A stretch of DNA of 26,202 bases, from positions 1 to 26,202 of the forward strand of contig JBKJQN010000113.1 of the NCBI GenBank assembly GCA_046593925.1. Direction: 5' to 3'. Source of the stretch: JAYVYM01 sp046593925 (GTDB lineage Bacteria > Actinomycetota > Actinomycetes > Mycobacteriales > SCTD01). The position numbers and the translations under genes are program-made. Numbering within the stretch: position 1 is the stretch's first letter; each line of letters opens with the position of its first letter. This document shows positions 14,440 to 21,629 of the stretch, one piece after another. The notes under the pieces are model-generated. The model ran no database searches, was not told the origin of the DNA, and saw nothing but the letters and a program-made list of their open reading frames with translations.

Positions 14440-15129
14440 CACCGCCCGGGTGCCGGACAGGCCGAGTCGGCTCGCGCCCGCCGCCAGCATCGCCAGTGCC
14501 GCGGCCGTGTCACGGATGCCGCCGCTGGCCTTGACCCCGAGCCGGTCTCCGACGGTCTCGCGCATCGTCCGCACCGCCTCGACCGACGCGCCACCGGCGG
14601 GGTGGAAGCCGGTCGAGGTCTTGACGTACTGCGCCCCCCCGCGTTCGGCGGCCCCGCAGGCCTGCACGACCTGCTCGGACGTCAGCGCCGCACTCTCGAT
14701 GATGACCTTGAGGAGGGCTGCGCCCCCCGCCAGGTCACCTCCCGCGACGCCGGCCGTGTCCCCAGCAGTGCGGCCCGCTCGAGCACAGGCAGCGCGCACG
14801 GCAGCGATGTCAGCCTCCACGCCCGCCCAGTCCCCGCCGACGGCACTCCCCAGGTCGATGACCATGTCGATCTCGACGGCGCCCCGCTCGATCGCGAGCG
14901 CGGCCTCGGCAGCCTTGACCTCGGGCGCGTGCGCCCCGGAGGGGAACCCGACGACGGCACACACGACCAGCCCGGCCGGCACCCGCAGCGGTAGCCGCGC
15001 CGGCGACACACACACCGAGAAGGCGCCGAGCTCGACGGCCTCCTCGACCAGCCCCGCGACCTGCACGTCCGTCGCTTCGGGCTTGAGCAGCGTGTGGTCG
15101 ACGGTGCGGGCGAGGGTGACTCGGTCCAT
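14422..15129 (-). CDS. deoC: Deoxyribose-phosphate aldolase
   Basis: Cleaves 2-deoxyribose-5-phosphate to acetaldehyde and glyceraldehyde-3-phosphate, the last step of deoxynucleoside breakdown begun by DeoA. 235 residues, class I aldolase TIM barrel: DHTLLKPEAT (11-20), EIDMV with Asp88, Schiff-base lysine Lys170 in VKTSTGF, and proton-relay Lys200 in VKASGGIRD. Residues about 118-138 form a Gly/Ala/Thr-rich stretch before LLKVIIE that looks like an insertion relative to typical DeoC; it may be a surface loop. ATG 15129 has no Shine-Dalgarno sequence but is preceded at 7 nt by a TAGCCT box, consistent with a leaderless mRNA. It is transcribed separately from the plus-strand operon. Confidence 0.95.
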   Translation of the reverse strand: MDRVTLARTVDHTLLKPEATDVQVAGLVEEAVELGAFSVCVSPARLPLRVPAGLVVCAVVGFPSGAHAPEVKAAEAALAIERGAVEIDMVIDLGSAVGGDWAGVEADIAAVRAACARAGRTAGDTAGVAGGDLAGGAALLKVIIESAALTSEQVVQACGAAERGGAQYVKTSTGFHPAGGASVEAVRTMRETVGDRLGVKASGGIRDTAAALAMLAAGASRLGLSGTRAVLDGLA

Positions 15130-15656
15130 GTGGTGCAGGCTAGGCCCGGGTCCACGAACTGCGATTTTGACGGCCTGCCGGCAGCGCAAGAGCCCTCCGC
15201 CTGCGGCGATCCCCCTGTCGAGCGGTGAGAGTCCGCCGGGTGGAGGGGCACCTGCCGAGTACGAGCAAACCGTGGTCGATGCCGGCCGGTGGTGACAGCC
15301 TCGATGACACCACGGTCCTTCGGGCCGGCGCCGCCAGCTCGCTGTCAGACCGGCAGTTCCCGTACGACCACAGCCGGACACGGCCTGCCAGCCGATCAAG
15401 AACCGCAACAGCTCAAGTCGCGACTGGCTGCACGGCGGTGCATCCGAGCTGAGAAACGCAAGTGATGTCATGTCGCGTAGGCGGCCGGGAGTCCTCCCCT
15501 GGCGTGCAGCAGCTGCGTCAGCCGTTCGCCGCCCGGTACTGCTCAGCCGACGGCCCTTCACCGCTGCGACGCCGTTGGCCTCAGCCCGGCCGTCAGCCAG
15601 CGACTCCCGACGCGGCCGGGCGGACGCACGGCGCGGGCACCTCGCGCAGGTACCTC
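15130..15656. other. Gene-free stretch upstream of deoC with palindromes
   Basis: About 530 bp with no recognisable protein or RNA gene on either strand. It holds a perfect 10-bp palindrome CTGCCGGCAG (15175-15184), about 46 bp upstream of the deoC start. It also holds an 8-bp inverted repeat ACCGTGGT (15269-15276) / ACCACGGT (15309-15316) with a 32-nt spacer. The palindrome is placed where a deo-type repressor could bind; this is a guess. Confidence 0.45.
15137..15142 (-). promoter_or_regulatory. Possible leaderless -10 box of deoC
   Basis: TAGCCT on the minus strand ends 7 nt before the deoC ATG and fits the TANNNT consensus. No clear -35 element is seen. Together with the missing ribosome site this suggests transcription starting at or next to the start codon. 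Confidence 0.4.
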
Positions 15657-17006
15657 TCAGCCGGTGACGACGGGGTGCGTGCCCGGTTGGATGCCGCCGG
15701 TGTGACCGGCAACCGGCACGCCGAACAGCCAAAGCGGGATCGCTTGGGCCAGGAGGGTGTCGCCCGCTGCGTTCGGGTGGTAGCAGTCGTGCCGCAGGTC
15801 CGGGATCATCTCGGTGGGGTTGCTCGGGTTGCGCAGGACCGCGTCGAGGTCCACGACGGCGTCGAACGTGCCACGGCTGCGCAGCCACTGGTTGACCGCC
15901 AACCGGGTCTGCTCCTGCGAGCTGCCCGCCGACTCGCACATCGGCAGGATCGTGGCGCCGATGACCGGCAGGTGCTTCTCGTGCGCCCGGCTGACGATCC
16001 GGGTCATGGCGTCGATGACCTGCGAGGCGGACGCAGATGCGGCGTTGGTGCCACCGCCGATGTCGTTCGTGCCCTCGAGCAGGAAGACGGCGCTGACGCC
16101 GGGGACGGACAAGACGTCGCGCTGTAGGCGCTTGAGGGCAGGTGGGCCGCAGCACTGACCGGTCGGGTCGTACGGGTTCGGTTGGTTGCTGACGGTGTTG
16201 CCGGAGATGCCGGCGTTGGCTACGGCGAGCCGGTCTTGCGCCGCCACGGCGTCCAGCCGGTAGGCCAGCAGGTCCGTCCACCGCTGCCCTGGTGGCCCGT
16301 CGGCGTGGTACCCGTCGGTGATCGAGTCGCCGAGCGTGACCAGCGTCCCTCGCGCAGCCGGCCGGTCGGCGACCACCAGGTCCATCCACCAGGTCTGGCC
16401 GGGGTGGTAGCCGCTGGCCGTGCTGGGAGTGTCACCGCTGATCACTGGTGTGGTCGGAAAGCTGGCGTTGGAGGTGTCCGCCGCGGTGTCCCCGCCGGTG
16501 TTGATGTACGAGGCGGGCGGGTCGAACTGGAACGGCGGGAACGTGTGGTCGTTCACCGGGCTGTTCGGGGCGTACAGGCTCACCGCGACGTCCTGCTGCG
16601 CGGGGACCGTCATGGCGACAGCGTCGCTCAGCCGGGACTCCCCAGGCTGCAGCGTCAGCTGCCGGGCGCCACCGAACGTGAGCGCCAGGTTGCTGCCCGG
16701 TACGAGCTGTGCCAGTCCGGGCGCGATCGGCCTGCCGATCCAGGCGTCCCGGACAGCCAGCGGCGTGGCGCCGAACGGGTTGCCGAGCCGGACCCGGATC
16801 CTGGAGGAGTCGACCGACACCCGGGCGATCTCCCGCACGGTGACGTCAGGGGAGGTGCCGTGCACCCCTTCCAGGCTCGCCTCCCACACTGCAGCGGGCC
16901 CCGCCGCGGGAGACGCCGCCGGCGTCGAGGCCGAGGTGGCGACGGCCGGGACCAGGACGGCGAGCGAGACGGCCAGGGTGGCGCCGAGATGGCGGAGGCG
17001 AACCAC
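15657..17006 (-). CDS. Secreted SGNH/GDSL hydrolase A
   Basis: About 449 residues, exported: basic N-terminus, hydrophobic segment (about 8-25) and an Ala/Ser/Pro-rich cleavage region. An N-terminal beta-rich domain (about 40-220) precedes a C-terminal SGNH esterase domain. Block I is GDSITDG with nucleophile Ser228, block II has AGISGN, block III EGTNDIG, and block V DCYHPNAAG with the catalytic Asp and His. The layout recalls XynE-like secreted esterases of actinomycetes, acting on polysaccharide acyl groups or lipids; the substrate is unknown. GTG 17006 is preferred because GGAG lies 6 nt upstream; an in-frame GTG at 17045 lacks a ribosome site. It is a paralogue of the gene just upstream, 112 bp away. 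Confidence 0.9.
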   Translation of the reverse strand: MVRLRHLGATLAVSLAVLVPAVATSASTPAASPAAGPAAVWEASLEGVHGTSPDVTVREIARVSVDSSRIRVRLGNPFGATPLAVRDAWIGRPIAPGLAQLVPGSNLALTFGGARQLTLQPGESRLSDAVAMTVPAQQDVAVSLYAPNSPVNDHTFPPFQFDPPASYINTGGDTAADTSNASFPTTPVISGDTPSTASGYHPGQTWWMDLVVADRPAARGTLVTLGDSITDGYHADGPPGQRWTDLLAYRLDAVAAQDRLAVANAGISGNTVSNQPNPYDPTGQCCGPPALKRLQRDVLSVPGVSAVFLLEGTNDIGGGTNAASASASQVIDAMTRIVSRAHEKHLPVIGATILPMCESAGSSQEQTRLAVNQWLRSRGTFDAVVDLDAVLRNPSNPTEMIPDLRHDCYHPNAAGDTLLAQAIPLWLFGVPVAGHTGGIQPGTHPVVTG

Positions 17007-17118
17007 GAGCAGCTCCAGTGCTGTCAGGCGTGACGTGACCGTCACGGCAGGAGAAAGGCGGATCAGCCACCGGTCGTGTGCAAAGGCGACGGGACGGTCG
17101 GAGAGATCGCTCCTGTTG

Positions 17119-18429
17119 CTAGCGCTGGAGCAGCGACAGGTCGACTGCGGCGCCCATCCGGGCGTAGCCCGCGTCGTTGGGGTGAAGGTGGTCGCCGCTG
17201 TCGTACTGCGGTGCCATCTGCCTGGGCTGCCCGGGGTCGGCGATCGCGGCGGCGAAGTCGACGACGCCGTCGTACGCGCCGCTCGTACGGATGAATGTGT
17301 TGACCGTCTCGCGCTTGACCTCTGCGGCTGGCGACCAGTAGGCGGCGCCCTTGAAGGGCGTGAGGGTGCCGCCCAGCACCTTGAGCCCGTTCAGGTGCGC
17401 CCGGCGGATCACCTGCTGGTAGCCGGCGATGATCTGCTCCGCCGAGACCGACGTGTTCGGGGCGGTGCAGCCGGTGTTCGGCGTCTGGCTGAACCCGATG
17501 TCGTTGATGCCCTCGAGCAGGATGACGGTCTTGGCGCCGTCCTGGGTCAGCACGTCCCGGTCGAGCCGGGACAGCAGGTTGGTGCCGAAGCACGGCGAGT
17601 TGTTCAGGACCCGGTTGCCGCTGATGCCCTCGTCGACGACGGCCAGCGCGTTGCCCGGCTGGGCCTGCAGCCGCTGCGACAGGTAGTTGGGCCAGCGGTT
17701 GTTGGCATTCGCCGTCGAGGCGTAGCCGTCGGTGATGGAGTCACCGAGGGCCACGACGCTCGCTCTCGTGGTGCCTGCCACGTCGACGCCGTCGAGGAAG
17801 TACCAGGAGTTGGTCGTCGACCCGCCCGACCAGTCGGTCTGCCAGACCTGGTTGCCGGCGCCGACGTAGTTGGTCTGCTCACCGAGGGAGTGGTGGGTCG
17901 CCGGTCCGGTCGCACCGCGAAGGTAGGTGCTGATGATCACGTCGCTCTCCGCGCCGACGGCCACCGGAACCGGGTCGCTGTAGAGCTCAGCGCCGCGTGG
18001 GATCGTCGCGCTGGGGCTGCCGCTGAAGGTCACCCGGCGCAGCGAGCCCGGGACCGCCCGGCCGCCGCCGGCCGGTAGGCCGACGCTGACCTGGCTGAGC
18101 CCCACCGGCCTGGTGCCGAACGCGTTGCTGAACCGCAGCAGCAGCGAGGTCCCGCCGCTGCTGGTGTGCACCACCTGGCGGACGGTCTGGTCGCTGAACC
18201 CGCGGGCGGAGAAGTCGGTCGGCGCCGCCAGGTTCGGCGGGGTCGGCGGCTGCGGGCTAGCCGCCCAGGTGCCGACGTACCCCGCGGTCGCCGACGGCGC
18301 GCTGACGCGCAGCGTGCCGTCCGGGTTCGCCGACGCTGCCGGCGCAAGCAGACCCGCGAGCACGAGCCCGAGCACGGAGGCGCCGACGGCGGTGCGGCAG
18401 GGCGTTTGGCGGAGCAGGACAGCACGCAT
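17119..18429 (-). CDS. Secreted SGNH/GDSL hydrolase B
   Basis: 436 residues with a clear signal peptide (hydrophobic core about 13-28, cleavage near AASA-N at 31-35). The same two-domain design as hydrolase A is present: a beta-rich domain beginning YVGTWAASPQ (51-60), then the SGNH domain. That domain has GDSITDG (Ser231), EGISGN, EGINDIG and GDHLHPNDAG with the Asp/His pair. The two proteins align through the SGNH blocks but differ clearly in the N-terminal half, so the duplication is old. The ATG at 18429 has a GGAGG 6 nt upstream; the longer in-frame ORF from 18549 adds only implausible sequence. The promoter region holds tandem 8-bp repeats (18554-18569). Probably degrades or de-esterifies an extracellular polymer. 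Confidence 0.92.
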   Translation of the reverse strand: MRAVLLRQTPCRTAVGASVLGLVLAGLLAPAASANPDGTLRVSAPSATAGYVGTWAASPQPPTPPNLAAPTDFSARGFSDQTVRQVVHTSSGGTSLLLRFSNAFGTRPVGLSQVSVGLPAGGGRAVPGSLRRVTFSGSPSATIPRGAELYSDPVPVAVGAESDVIISTYLRGATGPATHHSLGEQTNYVGAGNQVWQTDWSGGSTTNSWYFLDGVDVAGTTRASVVALGDSITDGYASTANANNRWPNYLSQRLQAQPGNALAVVDEGISGNRVLNNSPCFGTNLLSRLDRDVLTQDGAKTVILLEGINDIGFSQTPNTGCTAPNTSVSAEQIIAGYQQVIRRAHLNGLKVLGGTLTPFKGAAYWSPAAEVKRETVNTFIRTSGAYDGVVDFAAAIADPGQPRQMAPQYDSGDHLHPNDAGYARMGAAVDLSLLQR

Positions 18430-18553
18430 GCAGACCTCCTGGAACGGGTGCGCTGAGCCGCGGCGGCTCGGTCCCCACCGCTTGCATGGGCTTTCTACGC
18501 TTCGTGACGCACCAGCGCAATGCCCCCGACACGTTTGATTCCAGTGCAAGTCA

Positions 18554-18569
18554 TACGCAAGTACGCAAG
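18554..18569. promoter_or_regulatory. Tandem 8-bp repeat upstream of SGNH hydrolase B
   Basis: TACGCAAG is repeated twice without a gap (18554-18561, 18562-18569), and the related TGCAAG lies at 18545-18550. The array is about 115-140 bp upstream of the hydrolase B start. Direct repeats at this place could bind an activator or repressor of the secreted hydrolases. Confidence 0.35.
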
Positions 18570-18729
18570 GGGGCTCCTCGCGCCGACGAACCCGGGCCCA
18601 CCGACGACGACCGTCGTCTGCGACCGAGCCCGGTCACGCGGGCGGTAGATCCGCAGGGTGAGTGTGGTCCTCGGCATGTGCGCCGACGAAGTGCCGGTGC
18701 GCACCTGTCCGTGCAGCGAGGGAGTTGCT

Positions 18730-18945
18730 GTGCTCGTTCGACGTCCGCGCACCCGGATCGGCGTGCTGGCCGTCGGGACGCTGGCCTGCTCGTCCGCTGT
18801 GACGGCCGGTCTGACCGGGCCCGCTCGACCTGGATCCACTACGCGACTTTGCTGGGACCGCGGGTCGTGCCGCACGAATGCCATGGTGAGCAGGGAGGGT
18901 GAATCCTGCCTGTTGGCGCCGGTCTGCTGCGGCACGGCGGGATGA
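18730..18945 (+). pseudogene. Start of a lost secreted protein, cut by IS debris
   Basis: GTG 18730 follows GAGGGAG by 5 nt and reads a good signal peptide (basic RRPRTR, then a hydrophobic run to about residue 25). After about 36 residues the translation loses all protein character and runs into the transposase fragment in another frame, stopping at 18945. The likely history is that an exported-protein gene lost all but its 5' end. What it encoded cannot be told. Confidence 0.45.
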
Positions 18946-19144
18946 GCCGATTGCTCGACGGCATCCGGGCACCATTCACCTTCGGGACGTTTCTGCGCAC
19001 GTTCACCTTCGGCCATGTCCGGCAGCTCGACGCGGTCGCCGCCCGGTTCCTGTTCCGGCCCGCCCAGCACGCACCGTTGCTGGCCGGGGCGGACGTGCTG
19101 GCTTTCGTCGGCATCGACGACACGGTGAAGGCGACGGGCGGCCA
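18903..19144 (+). pseudogene. IS1380-family transposase fragment
   Basis: In the frame of ATG 18942 the sequence reads GAGLLRHGGM, then RLLDGIRAPFTFGTFLR, FTFGHVRQLDAVA and finally GIDDTVKATGG. This matches the N-terminal third of IS1380-type transposases as I know them (LLRHG, GTFLRSFTFGHV, DxDDT). The first catalytic-region Asp is replaced by Gly in VGIDDT, there is a stop just before the fragment (18900-18902), and the remaining two thirds of a roughly 450-residue protein are missing. It is an inactive relic. No terminal inverted repeats or target duplications were identified. Confidence 0.7.
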
Positions 19145-19320
19145 CCTTCCTTCAGGGTCGTTCGCCGCGAGCAGTGCCTGGCTGGTCCCGCAGTGCCGCT
19201 GCGGGAGAATCCTGCTGAAAAGTGTTGATGTCCTCGTCGAAGTGCCCCTGCACCGCAAGGGCCTCGAGCGCCAACTCGTTGTCGCGCCGCGTTGCCGGAC
19301 AGGCGGCCCGTCGCAGCCCG

Positions 19321-20352
19321 TTACCCCTGCTGGAGCCCGACCGCCCGCTCGATGTCGCGCCAGCTGCGCGGATCGGCGGAGATCTCGCGGCCGTTGTCGA
19401 GGGCGTGCCAGGCAGCATCCACGACAGCGGCCAGCAGGTGGGTCCGGTCCGCAGCTGCCTCCGGCCGCACGTGCAACGAGCCGTCCGGGCACACCTCGAC
19501 CAGGTCGACGGGTGCGTCGCCGAGCCGGAGCGCGGGGCGGAGCAGTCCGGTCACGTCCGCCGCCACGTATGTGGGCCGACAGCCCTTCGGCACGAACGCC
19601 GCGTCCTGCAGCGAGCAGACCCCGGACAGCACCAGCAGGGAGTCCAGACCGGCAGCGATCGCACCGGCGATATCGGTGTCGAGCCGGTCACCGCAGGCGA
19701 GCACGCCCGAGGGGGCTGCGCCCAGCCGTGCGCGCGCCAGGTCGTACAGCGCCGCGCCGGGCTTGCCGACCACGTGCGGGACGGCCCCGGTCGCCCGCCG
19801 CACGAGCTCGACGAGCGCGCCGTTGCCGGGCGCCAGGCCGCGGGCGGTCGGCAGCGTCATGTCGAGGTTCGTCGCCACCCACGGCAGACCCGTCTCGACG
19901 AGGTAGCCGACCTCGGCCAGCTCGGTCCAGGTCACCATGGCGCCGAGGCCCTGGACCACCGCCTCGACGCCGGTGACGCCAGGAGCGGCCAGGTCCTCGA
20001 CGGTGACGGGGATCAGGCCGGCCTCGGCCAGCGCCGCGCCGACACCCGGGCCGCCGACGGCGAGGACCCGGCTGCCGAGCCGGAGCACCCCGGCCAGGTG
20101 CGCAGCCGCCGCCTGCGAGCTGGTCGCCACGGACCAGTGCCCCGCGCGGATGCCGAGCTCGGACAGGTGTCGGGCCACCTCCTCCGGTGTGCGGGACGCG
20201 TTGTTCGTCGCGAAGACGACACCGACGCCGTCCGCGCTCACCTGGTTGATCGTCTCGACGGCACCGGGCACGGCAGCCGGCCCGCGGTAGACGACGCCGT
20301 CCAGGTCGCAGACCAGACCCTGGTAGCTCGCGACGAGCGCGCTGCTGTCGAT
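19321..20352 (-). CDS. HAD-IIA (NagD-type) phosphatase, candidate phosphoglycolate phosphatase
   Basis: A 343-residue HAD phosphatase with a C2-type cap. Motif I is CDLDGVVYRG (Asp16 nucleophile, Asp18), motif II FATNNASRTPEEV, then motif III Lys in VGKPGAALY and motif IV GDRLDTDI. Family members dephosphorylate small sugar phosphates, nucleotides or 2-phosphoglycolate (eukaryotic PGP belongs here). Placement divergent from FBPase in a Calvin cluster favours 2-phosphoglycolate, but this is inference. No ATG, GTG or TTG exists in frame between an upstream stop and motif I. The best start is ATC at 20352, after AGGAGG with 8 nt spacing; the alternative CTG at 20316 lacks a ribosome site. The GTG at 20271 would remove the catalytic Asp and is rejected. 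Confidence 0.85.
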   Translation of the reverse strand: MDSSALVASYQGLVCDLDGVVYRGPAAVPGAVETINQVSADGVGVVFATNNASRTPEEVARHLSELGIRAGHWSVATSSQAAAAHLAGVLRLGSRVLAVGGPGVGAALAEAGLIPVTVEDLAAPGVTGVEAVVQGLGAMVTWTELAEVGYLVETGLPWVATNLDMTLPTARGLAPGNGALVELVRRATGAVPHVVGKPGAALYDLARARLGAAPSGVLACGDRLDTDIAGAIAAGLDSLLVLSGVCSLQDAAFVPKGCRPTYVAADVTGLLRPALRLGDAPVDLVEVCPDGSLHVRPEAAADRTHLLAAVVDAAWHALDNGREISADPRSWRDIERAVGLQQG

Positions 20353-20405
20353 GGTGCCCCCCTCCTGAGGTCAGACAGCCTGTCAGGGTCGGATGTGCCT
20401 GGCCT

Positions 20406-20479
20406 CCCCCCGACAGGGGGGTCGCGGGGTGACTGCGCGGAGGCCGACGAGGTCACCCCCCGCGCCACCCTCCGGGTGG
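20406..20479. promoter_or_regulatory. Structured divergent promoter region of cbb genes
   Basis: The 185-bp gap between the HAD gene and FBPase is full of dyads. There is CCCCCC/GGGGGG (20406-20411, 20416-20421, 4-nt loop). A perfect 8-bp inverted repeat GGGGTGAC (20426-20433) / GTCACCCC (20452-20459) has an 18-nt spacer. CCACCC/GGGTGG (20465-20470, 20474-20479) has a 3-nt loop. The 8-bp repeat looks like a two-half-site operator controlling either or both divergent genes. A smaller dyad GACAG-C-CTGTC lies at about 20373-20383. Confidence 0.45.
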
Positions 20480-20537
20480 ATGCCCCCCTGCCCGGCGCCT
20501 GGTGTGCTCCGCCTCTGGCCTGAGAGGAGGCGACCCC

Positions 20538-21620
20538 GTGCTGACCGGCCGCTCGACCCTGACGCAGTTCCTGATCGAGGAGCGCCGCCGCTACCCCGGC
20601 TCCTGCGGTGACCTCAACGCGCTCATCCTTGACGTGGCGCTCGCCTGCAAGGCGATTTCCCGCCGGACCGCCTCGGGCGCGCTCACCGGCATGCTGGGAA
20701 GGGCCGGCGCCGTCAACGTGCAGGGCGAGCAGCAGCAGAAACTCGACGTCGTCGCCAACGACATCTTCCTGCGCGCCACCGAGTGGGGCGGACAACTCGC
20801 GGGCATGGTTTCGGAGGAGCTGGAGGAGCACTACCCGATCCCGGAGCAGTACCCGTGCGGCAAGTACCTGCTGACTTTCGACCCCCTGGACGGGTCGTCC
20901 AACATCGACGTCAACGTCGCCGTCGGCAGCATCTTCTCCGTCCTGCGAGCGCCGACGCCCGGCGAGCCCGCCACCCCGGAGGACTTCCTCCAGCCGGGGA
21001 GAGAGCAGGTCGCCGCGGGCTACGCGATCTACGGGCCGTCGACCATGCTGGTGCTGACCGTCGGCACCGGCGTGCACGTGTTCACTCTGGACCCCGACCT
21101 GGGCGAGTTCATGCTCACCGGCCCCGCGGTGCAGCTTCCCGCGGCGACTGCCGAGTACGCCGTGAACACGTCCAACCGGCGCTTCTGGGAGCCGCCAGTC
21201 CTGCGTTACATCGACGAGTGCCTCCAGGGCGTGAACGGCCCGCGGGAGAAGGACTTCAACATGCGCTGGGTGGCCTCACTGGTCGCTGAGACCCATCGGA
21301 TCCTCACCCGCGGTGGCGTCTTCCTCTACCCACGGGACACCAAGGACGCCGCCAAGGCCGGCCGGCTCCGGTTGCTCTACGAGGCCAACCCGATCGCCTT
21401 CATCATCGAGCAGGCAGGGGGCTTGGCCTCCACCGGCCGGGAGCGGGTGCTCGAGGTGGCTCCGGACGGCCTCCACCAGCGGATCGGCTTGATCTTCGGC
21501 TCCCGCGAGGAGGTCGAACGGATCGAGCGATATCACAGCGAGGCGGCCGACCAGGCCGACGAGGCCGTTGTTGACGCTCCTTTCTACGGCCCCCGCGGCC
21601 TGTTCCGCACCGCCCCCTAG
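20538..21620 (+). CDS. cbbF: Class I fructose-1,6-bisphosphatase
   Basis: Hydrolyses fructose-1,6-bisphosphate (in some homologues also sedoheptulose-1,7-bisphosphate) for the Calvin cycle or gluconeogenesis. 360 residues of class I type. The metal/substrate motif is DPLDGSSNID (115-124), acidic residues lie in VSEELEEH (91-98), and ANDIF, YGPSTMLVLTVG, NTSNRRFWEPP, and the C-terminal GGVFLYPRD and LYEANPIAFIIEQAGG are all visible. Most actinobacteria use the unrelated class II GlpX for gluconeogenesis, so a class I enzyme next to PRK points to an autotrophy cluster, perhaps gained by transfer. GTG 20538 sits 7 nt after GAGAGGAGG, a strong ribosome site; the ATG at 20513 region is not used. 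PRK follows after 9 bp. Confidence 0.95.
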   Translation: MLTGRSTLTQFLIEERRRYPGSCGDLNALILDVALACKAISRRTASGALTGMLGRAGAVNVQGEQQQKLDVVANDIFLRATEWGGQLAGMVSEELEEHYPIPEQYPCGKYLLTFDPLDGSSNIDVNVAVGSIFSVLRAPTPGEPATPEDFLQPGREQVAAGYAIYGPSTMLVLTVGTGVHVFTLDPDLGEFMLTGPAVQLPAATAEYAVNTSNRRFWEPPVLRYIDECLQGVNGPREKDFNMRWVASLVAETHRILTRGGVFLYPRDTKDAAKAGRLRLLYEANPIAFIIEQAGGLASTGRERVLEVAPDGLHQRIGLIFGSREEVERIERYHSEAADQADEAVVDAPFYGPRGLFRTAP

Positions 21621-21629
21621 GAGGAACCC

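Larger units (their letters stand above)
18430..19320. other. Gene-poor debris region, about 890 bp
   Basis: Between SGNH hydrolase B and the HAD gene there is no intact gene. It contains the hydrolase B promoter region, a truncated secreted-protein start, the IS1380 fragment and an 8-bp-stem hairpin (19186-19193 / 19199-19206, loop 5 nt). A GAATCCTGC core recurs at 18901-18909 and 19206-19214. It marks a boundary between the hydrolase genes and the Calvin cluster. Confidence 0.6.

Noticed and set aside
18942..19976. A 344-codon plus-strand frame as one protein
   Set aside because: Only its first part (to about 19144) is transposase-like; the rest is an antisense shadow of the HAD gene.
20271..20273. 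GTG 20271 as start of the HAD phosphatase
   Set aside because: It would remove motif I with the catalytic aspartate, which is intact just upstream in frame.
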